64,000 nt of DNA, taken from contig JASXTE010000016.1 in assembly GCA_030280995.1 (NCBI GenBank), forward strand, positions 14,399,001 to 14,463,000, written 5' to 3'. The position numbers were made by a program, and so were the translations under genes. The notes beneath the pieces are model-generated. The model saw only the letters and a program-made list of their open reading frames with translations. It was not told where the DNA came from and did no database searches. Source of the DNA: Hemileia vastatrix (lineage: Eukaryota > Basidiomycota > Pucciniomycetes > Pucciniales > Zaghouaniaceae). Shown one piece after another: positions 30,486 to 41,366 of the stretch (positions are counted from its first letter, which is position 1; each line of letters starts with the position of its first letter).

Positions 30486-31579
30486 TGTAGACAATCCTAT
30501 AGTACTAGCTATAGGCCTTGACCAAGGGAGTTGGAGAAAAACCAGAGAGAAAATCCCCTGTCCCTTTAGAAAAATAGAGTGAGATTTACTTGCTAAAGTA
30601 AGTTGGTTCCTGTTTTGCTAAAGACCCCTTTTAAACACACTTGACTGCTTGATGAGCCAAGAAAGTAGTCACCAGATAGACTACCAGACCAAAGAACTGA
30701 AATGTAGAACAAAGTCCACACCAGAGACAGCAAAGATACTTGATGTAGGCTGCAAATCCACACCAGAGACAGCAATAATACTTGCTATAGCTTGCAAGAC
30801 TATAACAGAGAAAACAGTTGCCAAAGTTAAGTTAAATGAAGAACTCACTTGCAACAAACACAGCCAATTGTGGCCAGAAAACAGTGAAAACTGAGTGAGG
30901 AACAATGAGATCACCTCCTGATGGTTGTATGATGATTAAGGTTGCCCCAAACTGTCTTCTTCACTATGTACACACAGACCACTCACTAAGAGCCCATGCG
31001 CACCCACCAATCTGGCACCTGTACCTGCCAGATTGCATAAAAAACCCTCCTGGAGCGCTCCCCAACCTCCTAAAACAGAGGCGGGCGGGCCGCCCGACGT
31101 TGGAGATGCCGCCTGAAGCGGCCCGGCCTCCCTGAAGCCAGAAAACCCATAAAAACCACTAATCTACTTAGAAAAATTAGCTACAACTACTAAAACCTTT
31201 AAAACACGGAATTTCACTATAACAACATTGAGACATGAAATATAGAGAAAAATTAGCTCTATCAAATGGTACTAAGCACTTAACCCTAAGACTTAAGGTT
31301 AGCCCGTAAAACACGAAAAACAAAATTAAACAGCAATCTTTTATAAATGAAAAATGAGGAAATGACCCCTTAAAACTCAGATTATGAAAAATGTCTACAA
31401 GACATAAAATATAGAGAAAAACCAGGGCTATCCAATGATAGTACCCACATACCCGCAGACCCAATATCCACGGAATAAAACCAGAAAAATACCAAATTCC
31501 TTAACAGATGTCAATTAAGACATGCACAAACAGCACCAAATCACACAACAAAGGCCCCTGCCAATGTTGGAAGAACACA
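30486..31579 (-). repeat. 5' LTR of element A
   Basis: A 1094-bp repeat, TGTG...TACA on the sense strand. It contains a GC palindrome CGGGCGGGCCGCCCG at 31082-31096. A possible TATA box (TATAAAAG on the minus strand, about 31342-31349) sits in the same place as in element B (39609-39616). Confidence 0.9.
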
Positions 31580-33495
31580 CCGTATAAAATTTGTGGATTT
31601 TTTTTCTTTGAGTGAACTCATTGATCTGGCCGAAGAGGCATTTTCAAGGCTCAAATCAATTTGATTCCAATTCAAAACTATGATCACACTTTATTCTTCA
31701 ATATTCCACAATCTTTTAATCATACATCATCTGAAGGCTCATTGACATTATATGACTGGATGACAAATCAGAGTATAGGAGGGATTAAAACAGTTCTTAA
31801 AGGACATCAGGTGCAAGCAATCAATTTTCTTATAGAAAATGAAAAAATTACCAGAAAATTTAGATACCCTTTGGACGCAGGAGGAAAACTACTGGCTTCA
31901 AAAAGGGATTTACAGTTATAAAGAACAATTCCCTGAAGAAATAGGGTCAATACTAGCTGATGATATGTGTTTGGGAAAAACCTTATCAACTCTGGGACTT
32001 ATCTGGGCAACTCAAAGTGAGGCCAGACAATTCCAGCTCTGAGGTGATGAAGAAGGGAAGAATAAAACAACATCTATGCTAATCATATTCCCACTGGCAA
32101 CACTTTCTAACTAGATAAATAAAATTATAATCCACTTTGAGAATAATGCACTTCCTTTCAAGGTTCTTTATGGAAAGGATTCAAAAAAAACAGATGCTAA
32201 GGAGCCTCAGAACCATTTACTTGTTTTAAATATGTATGAAATGGAAGGTCCATTTTCTCCAAAGACAAAATCAAAACCAGTTCTACAAGTAACTAAAAAT
32301 ATTATTTGGTACAGAATTTTTCTAGATGAGGCTCAGTAAGTATTTAGTTATATACCTTAAATTTTTAAACATGAAATTTTTAAAAGCTGATGAGTTGTTA
32401 ACCAAAAATTAACAGTTTAATCAAGAATCTACAGTCTCAGAAGAATCAGAATATATCAGACCTTGAGGCTCAGTTTTGACTATTCTTGACAGGAACTCTG
32501 CTTCAAAACAGAATATCTGACCTTCAAAGCCTTATTTTATTCCTCAGAATAAAATTTTTTTGGCAGGAAAACTGGCTGTGGATCAATTTTCTTATACCAG
32601 GCTTAAACAAAGGAGGCTCTAGATCAATAAATTCAATTAATATTTTTATAGATGTCATCAGCCTGTGGAGAACTAAAGAAGAAATCTTATCACTTCCTCC
32701 AAAGTTTGAGCAAGGAATATCTGTAGAGTTAGAAGATCCCTGGCTATTAAAACTTTACGCACTTCAGGAAAGATTTGCTGAGAATTATGGCCCTTCCCAA
32801 AACACCAACCCCCCTTGGGACTCAGCTGAGTGTCTCCAAGAACTGTCAATTTTACAACATTTCTGTAACCACTTGGACTATGAAACCCCAGATCTGATTC
32901 CAACATTTCTTTTCACCTGGAAGCATTCAGAAAAAACTATCCATTTAATCGGTCACCTAAAAAAGTTCTTACTTGGAGAAAGAGATATACATCTTCCCAA
33001 AGATGTTATATTTTCCGAATATGCTGACTATTTGGATATGTAAGTGACTCTGTTAGGCATTTTAATAACTCAAGTCCAGCTCAATCAAAATTTCAAAATT
33101 TTATTTGTTTTAATAGTATAACAAAAGCTCTATATGACAACAATATTGGTTACACTGAGCTTACAGGAAAGTTGAGCCAAACAAAAAGAGATGAAAATAT
33201 GTGTAAATTCAAAAACAATAAAGAATGTCAAGTTTTGCTTGGAAAAATCAAGTCTTCAGGGGTTGTAATAGACCTCTGGTTTGCAAAAAACGTATATATA
33301 ATGGTAAGTCAAATAATCTTATATTGAAATCAAAATTTGATAAAAGAATTTGTTTTGGCCAAATTTTTAAACAGGAGCCTAATTGGAATCCAGCAATTGA
33401 GAAGCAGGCAGTTGATTGTTTATATTGAATAGGAAAAAAACATGAAGTACATGTCTTGAAGTATTTTTTGAAAAAAAAGCATAGAATTCAGCATT
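31580..33495 (+). pseudogene. Rad5/Rad16-like SNF2 helicase relic (right of element A)
   Basis: SNF2 motifs appear in order: KGHQVQAINFLIENE (motif Q), ILADDMCLGKTLSTLGLIW (motif I, C for G), then IFPLATLSN, LYGKDSKK, and IIWYRIFLDEA. A GTAAGT...AACAG intron (32336-32415) joins DEA-H to LIKN, restoring the DEAH box. Then FLTGTLLQNRISDLQSL (motif III), LPKDVIFSEYADYLD, intron 33040-33116, YTELTGKLSQTKRDEN, VLLGKIKSSGVVIDL, intron 33304-33374, EPNWNPAIEKQAVD. Frameshifts (about 31850) and stops (32041, 32474, 33427) show decay. It would remodel chromatin or act in post-replication repair if intact. Confidence 0.8.
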
Positions 33496-33650
33496 TATAG
33501 GATTCAAAAAAAAATTGAACTATCAATGTAGGCAAATTTTATTTGAAATAACTTACATTATTTTGAAATTTACTTGAATTAATTTTTAATTTTCAAGGCT
33601 AATTGTCTCAAACAGTGGTAATGAGGAATATGAGTATGCTAGCTTACTAA

Positions 33651-34796
33651 TTAGAGAATTAAAAAATGTCTCACATTTGATTCAGAAATTCTTTCAAGTA
33701 TATAGGAGATGTTTATTGAAGGTGGAGTTTCAAGAAGTTTTAATTGTTGTGGATTTAGAGTTTCTAGATATGATGGAGAATAACAGTCATTAGGAAAGCC
33801 TCTGGGAACAGGAAAAGAATTGAAGTGAGGTTGGAGTGATGAAACTAAATTTAATCTCTTGTATGAGGACAAATCCTTAAGAACTGCTCCAGAATATGGT
33901 GAATTGTCTCTTATTTGAAAGTGTTGTCAATCAAGAGCTTGAGAAAGTTTTGAGAATTCTTCAGATCTCCATGGCAATATAATTTGCTTAAAATCTCCAT
34001 CATCATCAATTTCAGTGTCTGAGAAACACTTAATGTTTTCAGAAAAATTCTCATAAGTTTCAAAACTGGGAACTTTTTTGAGAAGCTGGGTTTGGTTAAC
34101 ATAATTTGTAAAATGAAAGTTTGAATTATATAAAGTTGTGGGGGGAAAATAAATGAGAGAAAAATCTGTGTTATTACATTTTTTTGAGTCTACATATATA
34201 CTTTTTTGATCTAAAATTTTTTCACAGGAACTTTAATAATCCTTTCCAAGCTGTAATAAATCAGCATAACCTATAAACCAATGATGAAGAATGCCCATTT
34301 GATTTAGGGAAGTAATATGAGTCAAGTCCATTGAATAAGAAGTTAAGTAATTAGTTTTCAATGCTTTATCCCAGTGTTTAATGATAATTTTGGCCAAAAC
34401 TTGATTCCAGTCATGAAACCAGTCAAGATTACAGGCAAAAGTTGTTTCTGGAAAATTGCATTGCTGATGATAATGGTTGAAAGCTTCATAGAATATGGTA
34501 GGGATTCTCTCTTAAACCCTAGAATTTTGTTCTGGATGAGGTACATTTACTTCGATGAGGAGAGAGCTCATTTTGAATGATAAAAACCTGTCTAACCAAT
34601 AATCTGTTGGATTTTGCTTCCATTGGCTTGACTGAGGTGAAATTTTCAAAAGAAAATGACAAAAATTGCAAATCAACCTAGAAAAGTGAGAAGTGAATGG
34701 GGACAGCAAATCTTTAAATCTTTTATTTAGTTTGCGTGTATTAGTAGGTATTTTTCCCTGAGGAAATTAAGTACTACTAGAGCCCATCATATAGAT
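33651..34796 (-). pseudogene. Decayed unidentified protein gene
   Basis: On the minus strand a long coding-like frame contains KQNPTDYWLDRFLSF, PHPEQNSRV, one in-frame TAA, then ERIPTIFYEAFNHYHQQCNF and NLDWFHDWNQVLAKIIIKHW, ending near 34227. Further pieces in shifted frames continue to 33651 (including SEFSKL and NPQQLKLLETPPSINISYIL). Composition and periodicity are those of a real protein. I do not recognise the family. It converges on the helicase relic, so it may be a neighbouring host gene that decayed too. Confidence 0.4.
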
Positions 34797-35141
34797 TTTT
34801 AATGGGGTCAAAGTTATAAGTGGTAAAGTATGAATAGATTTTGCAACTCCGCACTATTATAATAAAATTGAAATTTTTGTATAAATTATCAATGAAAGAG
34901 AAGGTGTACAAGAGCTGAGACTTCTTTCATATGTCATTCTCTTTAAAAAGTATTATGCATATGCATTATTATCTCAAATGTAGTAACAAAAATCAAATCT
35001 AAATTATTGCACATTGAAATGGTAAAAATATGCCAAAAGGGACTGATTTTCATTTTGAGATTTTTTTCAATCAAATTATAACTTGAAACATGATCTTATT
35101 TGATCATGTTGATTGTTTTACCCATTATTTTTTCTAACTGT
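34797..35141. other. AT-rich flank of element E
   Basis: Nothing recognisable. The last bases before element E are taactgt. The target duplication cannot be tested because the other end of E lies outside the window. Confidence 0.5.
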
Positions 35142-36224
35142 TGTGGTCTTCCAAAATTGGAAAGGCCTTTGTTGGGCTGTTTGGCACTGTTTTGGTATGT
35201 CTTAATTGATATTGGTTGAATAAATGGGTGATTTTCTGGTTTCATTCAGTTAATTTTAGGACTATGGGTATGTGGGTACTACCATTGGATAGCCCCAGTT
35301 TTTATATATATTTTATGTCTTGATGACATCTTTCATATTCTTAGTTTTAAGGGGTCATTTGTTCACTTTTCATTTCTAAAAGATAGCTGTTTAATTTTGT
35401 TTTTTGTGTTTTAAGTGCTAACCTTAAATCTTAGGTTTAAGTGCTTAGTACCATTAAGTATAGCTAATTTGGCTCTATATTTTATGTCACAATGTTGTCA
35501 TAGCTTAATTTTGTGTTTTAAGGGTTTTAGTAGTCATGGTGGATTTTTCTAAGTATTTTGGGCTTTATTGGGGGTTTTCGGTGGTTTTCTGGCTTCAGGG
35601 AGGTCTGGCCGCTTCTAGGCGGACCGCCCACCTTGGTTATAGAAGGCTGGGGAGCGCTTCTAGAGGGTTTTTATTCAATTTGGCTGCCAAAAGCGCTAAA
35701 TTTGTTGCTGTGCATGGGCTTTTTAGATGGGGGTCTGTGTGTACATACTGAAAAAAGACAGTTTGGGGCAACTTTAATTATCATATAACCATCCGGTAGT
35801 GATATAATTGTTTCTCATTTAGTTTTCACTGTTTTTTGGCCACATTTGGCTGTGTTTGTTGCAAGGTTAGTTCTTCATTTAACTCAACTTTGACAACTGG
35901 TTTCTATGGTGTAGCTTTGCAACCTGCATCAAGTATTATTGCTGTTTTCTGTGCAACAAGTGCACAGTGTTTTGTTTTTCTGGTGTGGATCTTTCTGCAT
36001 TTCAGGTTTCTGGTTCTGTCATTCTCAGTGGTCTGCTATTGGCTACTGTCTTGACTTGTTAAGCAGTCAAGAAGTGTGTTGGAAGGGGTATAGAAACAGT
36101 CTCTAATTTTCTGTAGAAAATAAATCTCACCTGGTATTTCTTAAAGGGACAGGGTTTTTTCTCTCCAGTTTTATTTCAACTCACTTGGTCAAGGCCTATA
36201 GCTAGTAATATAGGATTGTCTACA
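35142..36224 (+). repeat. 5' LTR of element E
   Basis: About 1083 bp, starting TGTGGTCTTCCAAAATTGG and ending TAGGATTGTCTACA. PBS TGGTGCCCAATGTGGGG follows at 36229-36245, differing from the B site at two CpG positions. The GC-rich block near 35608-35660 is the decayed equivalent of that in A and B. Confidence 0.85.
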
Positions 36225-37895
36225 TTTCTGGTGCCCAATGTGGGGTGAGGATTTGTTAGCTTTTTAGATTTTCTGTTACTTTTGGACTCTCTTCTGTGGT
36301 TGGAGATTGGTTTTCTGAAATTCATTGGACCATGGCTTCTGGACCCTCTTTCTCCAGTGGTGGAAGTGGCACTGCTGGTGCTGCTGAGGATGGTAATCCT
36401 CCTGTTTCTGTTAGGCCTTCTGCCAGGATCAAGTCCTGGAAGTGGCCTATGTTTATGGGGGAGGATACAAATTTGTTTTTGGAGCTTTTTGAAGCTTCTG
36501 GAAATGTGGATGGGGCTTCTCACTACGACATGGTGAAGCAAGTTATCTTTTACATTGGTGACAGGGATTTGGTGAATAGGACTATTGGTATGTGGGTACT
36601 ACCATTGGATAGCCCCTTTTTTTCTATATATTTTATGTCTTGATGACATCTTTCATATTCTTAGTTTTAAGGGGTCATTTGCTCACTTTTCATTTCTAAA
36701 AGATAGCTGTTTAATTTTGTTTTTTGCATTTTACGTGCTAAACTTAAATCTTAGGTTTAAGTGCTTAGTACCATTAAGTATAGCTAATTTGGCGCTATAT
36801 TTTATGTCACAATGTTGTCATAGCTTAATTTTGTGTTTTAAGGGTTTTAGTAGTCATGGTGGATTTTTCTAAGTATTTTGGGCTTTATTGGGGGTTTTTG
36901 GTGGTTTTCTGGCTTCAGGGAGGTCTGGCTGCTTCTAGGTGGGCCGCCCACCTTGGTTATAGAAGGCTGGGGAGCGCTTCTAGAGGATTTTTATTCAATT
37001 TGGCTGCCAAAAGCGCTAAATTTGTTGCTGTGCATGGGCTTTTTAGATGGGGGTCTGTGTGTACATACTGAAAAAAGACAGTTTGGGGCAACTTTAATTA
37101 TCATATAACCATCCGGTAGTGATATAATTGTTTCTCATTTAGTTTTCACTGTTTTTTGGCCACATTTGGCTGTGTTTGTTGCAAGGTTAGTTCTTCATTT
37201 AACTCAACTTTGACAACTGGTTTCTATGGTGTAGCTTTGCAACCTGCATCAAGTATTATTTCTGTTTTCTGTGCAACAAGTGCACAGTGTTTTGTTTTTC
37301 TGGTGTGGATCTTTCTGCATTTCAGGTTTCTGGATCTTTGGTTCTCAGTGGTCTGCTATTGGCTACTGTCTTGACTTGTTAAGCAGTCAAGAAGTGTGTT
37401 GGAAGGGGTATAGAAACAGTCTCTAATTTGCTGTAGAAAATAAATCTCACCTGGTATTTCTTAAAGGGACAGGGTTTTTTCTCTCCAGTTTTATTTCAAC
37501 TCACTTGGTCAAGGCCTATAGCTAGTACTATAGGATTTTCTACATTTCTGCTGCCCAACATGGGGTGAGGATTTGTTAGCTTTTTAGATTTTCTGTTACT
37601 TTTGGACTCTCTTCGTAGTTGGAGATTGGTTTTCTGAAATTCATTGGACCATGGATTCTGGACCCTCTTTCTCTATTGGTGGAAGTGGAACTGCTGGTGC
37701 TGCTGAGGATGGTAATCCTCCTGTTTCTGTTAGGCCTTCTGCCAGGATCAAGTCCTGGAAGTGGCCTATGTTTATGGGGGAGGATGCAAATTTGTTTTTG
37801 GAGCTTTTTGAAGCTTCTGGAAATGTGGATGGGGCTTCTCACTACGACATGGTGAAGCAAGTTATCTTTTACATTGGTGAAATGGATTTGGTGAA
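35256..37895 (+). repeat. 1320-bp tandem duplication (LTR, PBS, start of gag)
   Basis: Sequence from about 35256 to 36575 is repeated from 36576 to 37895 with few differences. The junction reads GGTGAATAGGACTATTGGTATG, joining Gag coding sequence directly to the middle of the LTR. Result: a full LTR with an aborted Gag start (36332-36643), then a partial LTR ending at 37544, a second PBS (about 37549-37565) and the Gag start that reads on. Confidence 0.8.
36332..36643 (+). pseudogene. Truncated Gag start, first duplication unit (element E)
   Basis: The ATG at 36332 begins the same Gag N-terminus as at 37651 (SARIKSWKWPMFMGED, DMVKQVIFYIGD), but the tandem duplication junction at about 36576 replaces the remainder with LTR sequence. 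The frame then stops at 36641-36643. Confidence 0.7.
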
Positions 37896-38880
37896 GGAAG
37901 TTGCTGCAATGGAGGGATATAAAAGTAAGGATTGGAAGAAGTTGTGTCTGCAGATGACAGACAGGTGGGAATCCAGGTACTCTATGGTGAATCTCAATAT
38001 GATTGCTAGTGAATGGCAATATTATGAAGGTGTGGATAACCTCCACACTTATAGCAAGTTTCTGGCTCAGTTGGAGCCAGTGGTGGAATATTTGGTGGAA
38101 ATGCAGGAGTTGGAGAGTACTGACTCTGCAAGGGATATTTTCTGGTCTTCTCTGGCCAGGAATGTCAGGATTGATGTTTTGAAGGAGTTGGTTAGGAAGG
38201 ACAAGATGAAGGTTCTTCCTATTGGCAATCAGAAATTTTCTGCTATTTCTGTGGTGAAGGAGTTTGTAGAGGGACATCTGAAACTGTTGGCAGTGGATTC
38301 TTGCCAGGAATCTAGCAATAAATATGTTAGCAAGGTCAGTGAAGCATTGGCTGAGGAGGTGGAGGAGTCCAGAAGGAAGGAAGTTGTGAACAAGGGGGAG
38401 GCTCCTGAGAAGCCTAAGGAGGTAGACACTGTGGTGGAGCAGTTGGCTGATTTAATCAAACAGCTGCATATTTTTGTTCAGGAGGCTCAGAAGGCCAATA
38501 CAGCTCCTTCTCAGCATAGAGATTTTGATAGAAGGGTTGTTAGAAGTGATCCCTGGGTCTGCTCTTATTGCAGCAGGAAGGGCCACAAGTCCAATGATTT
38601 TTGGGCACTGAATAGGGATGTGTCTTAAGAGAAGATGGAATTTGGTGGGAAATTTTTCAAGGTCCCAGATACTTCTTTTGTGAAGCCTAATGATGGTCAG
38701 GCTCCAGTGGACTTGGTGAGAAGGAGACATAATTTCAACTCAAGGAGGCCAAGATTTGAGTTGTTGCCTAATGAGGCTTCTTCTTCTGGTAAAGGTGTAG
38801 ATGATGGCAAGTGCAAGGGAAAGGAGGCTGATAATGTCTCATTTACATGTTCCTTTGGTGGTTTGGAGTTGTATTTATGT
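37651..38880 (+). pseudogene. Gag of element E
   Basis: 325 residues open from ATG 37651 to 38628, with the Gag helical domain (HYDMVKQVIFYIGE, WKKLCLQMTDRWESRY) and, in the same frame, a knuckle CSYCSRKGHKSNDF that has lost its last cysteine. A TAA (38626-38628) replaces GAA of A/B. The frame then continues as MEFGGKFFKVPDTSFVKP to another stop near 38892. This copy shows that Gag and knuckle were originally in one frame. Confidence 0.75.
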
Positions 38881-39061
38881 GGTGTAAAGTAAAGTGGGGA
38901 ATGCTGGCTGGTGTTTATGATTTAGAAGCAGGAAAGGTGGGAAGGCCTAAGTGCAGTTCTCAAGCCCAATTAAAGCCTAAGGTTTCAAAGGTGGATCCTA
39001 ATCTTAGTGCAGCTAGGAAGAATTACAACAAAGAGGAGCTGTATAAAATGCAGAGGGGTAT
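38881..39061 (+). pseudogene. Gag C-terminal remnant before element D
   Basis: After a 1-base loss near 38903, the frame AGVYDLEAGKVGRPK ... YNKEELYKMQRG is recognisable. It stops at the insertion site of D inside the codons for KG-M. It resumes at 60861. Confidence 0.7.
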
Positions 39062-39374
39062 TGTCGGGTGGTCCTTCAAGTCTAGAAGATTTCTCAAGGA
39101 GTTCCAAGGACGGCAACAGTGGATTTCAAAGGATTCAAACTTGGTACGTATTTCTCTTATCTTTTTAAAGACTTTTACTCAAATAATATATAAAGGTAAA
39201 GGGATAATCTCTATTTTATTTAAAAAGTTTAGAATTAAGGTTTTAATGTAAATACTAAAATAATAATAAATAGTTTTGTATGTAGTTATAATAAAACAGG
39301 TAAGTAAGGAATGTCCTGAAAAGCACAAAATTGAGGGCCTTTTATAGGCAAACATGAGGGAAATAAAGACACGA
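39062..39374 (-). repeat. 3' LTR of element D, distal part
   Basis: Matches 60054-60370 of the upstream LTR, including the TATA box CCTTTTATA (39338-39346; TATAAAAGG on the minus strand). It is cut from its other part by element B at a site that reads GACACGTAATTT in the intact LTR. Confidence 0.88.
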
Positions 39375-40468
39375 TGTGGTCTTCCAACATTGGCAGGAGC
39401 CTTTGTTGTGTGATTTGGCGCTGTTTGCGCATGTCTTAATTGACATCTGTTAAGGAATTGGGTATTTTTCTGGTTTTATTCTGAGGAAATTTGGTCTGCG
39501 GGTATGTGGGTACTATCATTGGATAGCCCTGGTTTTTCTCTATATTTTATATCTTGTAGACATTTTTCATATTCTGAGTTTTAAGGGGTCATTTCCTCAT
39601 TTTTCATTTATAAAAGATTGCTGTTTAATTTTGTTTTTCGTGTTTTACGGGCTAACCTTAAGTCTTAGGGTTAAGTGCTTAGTACCATTTGATAGAGCTA
39701 ATTTTTCTCTATATTTCATGTCTCAATGTTGTTATAGTGAAATTCCGTGTTTTAAAGGTTTTAGTAGTTGTAGCTAATTTTTCTAAGTAGATTAGTGGTT
39801 TTTGTTGGTTTTCTGGCTTCAGGGAGGCCAGGCCGCTTCAGGTGGCATCTCCGATGTCGGGCGGCCCACCCGCCTCTGTTTTAGGAGGTTGGGGAGCGCT
39901 TCAGGAGGGTTTTTTATGCAATTTGGCGGGTACAGGTGCCAGATTGGTGGGTGCGCATGGGCTCTTAGTTAGTGGTCTGTGTGTACATAGTGAATAAGAC
40001 AGTTTAGGGCAGCCTTAATCATCATACAACCATCCAGAGGTGATATCATTGTTCCTCACTCAGTTTTCACTGTTTTCTGGCCACAATTGGCTGTGTTTGT
40101 TGCAATTGAGTTCTTCATTTAACTTAACTTTGGCAACTGTTTTCTCTGTTATAGTCTTGCAAGCTATAGCAAGTATTATTGCTGTCTCTGGTGTGGATTT
40201 GCAGCCTACATCAAGTATCTTTGCTGTCTCTGGTGTGGACATTGTTCTACATTTAAGTTCTTTGGTCTGGTAGTCTATCTGGTGACTACTTTCTTGGCTC
40301 ATCAAGCAGTCAAGCGTGTTTAAAAGGGGTCTTTAGCAAAACAGGAACCAGCTTACTTTAGCAAGTAAATCTCACTCTATTTTTCTAAAGGGACAGGGGA
40401 TTTTCTCTCTGGTTTTTCTCCAACTCCCTTGGTCAAGGCCTATAGCTAGTACTATAGGATTGTCTACA
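39375..40468 (+). repeat. 5' LTR of element B
   Basis: 1094 bp, TGTGGTCTTCC...TCTACA. A possible TATA box TATAAAAG is at 39609-39616. A GC-rich palindrome region (GTCGGGCGGCCCACCCGCC) is at about 39856-39874. Confidence 0.9.
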
Positions 40469-40472
40469 TTTC

Positions 40473-40489
40473 TGGCGCCCAACGTGGGG
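40473..40489 (+). other. Primer binding site of element B
   Basis: TGGCGCCCAACGTGGGG, four bases after the LTR. This is the intact version of a site that has decayed by CpG transitions in A and E. It is the retroviral Lys1,2 type. Confidence 0.85.
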
Positions 40490-40559
40490 TAGAACTTGCT
40501 AGTTCTTTGGAATCTCTGTTTTCTTTGGTTGGCTCTTTTTGGTGTTTTGGACTGGAGGA

Positions 40560-41366
40560 ATGGCTTCTGGTTCCTCTATTCCTGTGGTGACTGTCAGTGG
40601 GGGGGACGGTCCTCCTTCTGTGATGGTTAGGGAGTGTGTGAGAATTAAAACTTGGGATGGTACCAAGTTTAATGGGGAGGATGTCAAGTGGTTTCTAGAG
40701 AAGTATGAAACTGCTGCTGGAGTGGATGGTGCTTCCTACCTGGACATGGTGAAGCAGATTATCTTCTTCATTGGTGATAGGTCAGTGGAGAAGGAGATTG
40801 TGGCCATGTCTGGCTACAAGAAGAGGGATTGGAAATTGTTGTGTAGGGAGATGGTGGATAGATGGGGTGTCAGGTTCACTATGGTGGATCTGAAAAAGGT
40901 TGTCAGTGAATGGAAATCTTATGGTGGTGTTGGTAACTTACATAGTTACAGGAAGTTTCTGCTACAGTTTGATCCTGTGGTGGAATACTTGGTGGAAGTG
41001 GAGGAGCTGGCACATGAAAATGCTGCCAAAGATTTTTTTTGGTCTGCCCTGGCTAGAGATGTCAGGATGGATGTGTTGAAGGAGTTGTCAAGAAAGGAAT
41101 TGATGAAAACTCTTTCTAATGGGGATCAGAAGTTGCCTGCCTTGGATAAGGTGAAGGATGCTGTTGAGGCCCATTTGAAGTTATTGGCTGTGGACACCTA
41201 TCAGGAGGGGTGTGCCAAGTATGTCAGCAAAGTCAGTGAGGCTTTGGCTGAAGAGGAAGTTAGGGAGAAGAAGGAGGAGAAAAATTTGGTGCAAGTTCCC
41301 AAACAGGAGAGGGACCCAATGGTGGAGCAGTTGGCTGATCTTACAAAGCAGCTGCACATTTTTTTC
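40560..41366 (+). CDS. Gag N-terminal part (element B)
   Basis: The start aligns with the E and A Gag starts (MASGSSIPVV). Same domain order as A: DMVKQIIFFIGD, WKLLCREMVDRWG, LLQFDPVVEYLVEVEELAHE. The frame runs on to 41498 but leaves the Gag sequence at the T7 run (41359-41365). Confidence 0.75.

Larger units (their letters stand above)
18467..31579 (-). mobile_element. Element A: 13.1-kb Ty3/Gypsy retrotransposon with antisense genes
   Basis: Bounded by two 1094-bp LTRs (18467-19560 and 30486-31579), with gag-pol on the minus strand. Order in sense direction: LTR, Lys-type PBS, Gag, protease, RT-RNase H, integrase, a 1.25-kb repeat-rich non-coding block, then two genes on the opposite strand, polypurine tract, LTR. 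It is inserted in a SNF2-type helicase gene. No clear 5-bp duplication is seen. The flanks CCAT / CCGT could be a 4-bp duplication with one CpG transition. Element B is a sister copy. Pol carries a 2-bp deletion, a nonsense codon and further indels. Confidence 0.9.

Noticed and set aside
18462..31584. A normal 5-bp target duplication for element A
   Set aside because: Flanks GCCAT and CCGTA do not match; only a 4-bp CCAT/CCGT reading with one change is possible.
36176..38277. Minus-strand frames opposite gag of E
   Set aside because: Reverse complement of Gag coding sequence, duplicated with it; no independent support.
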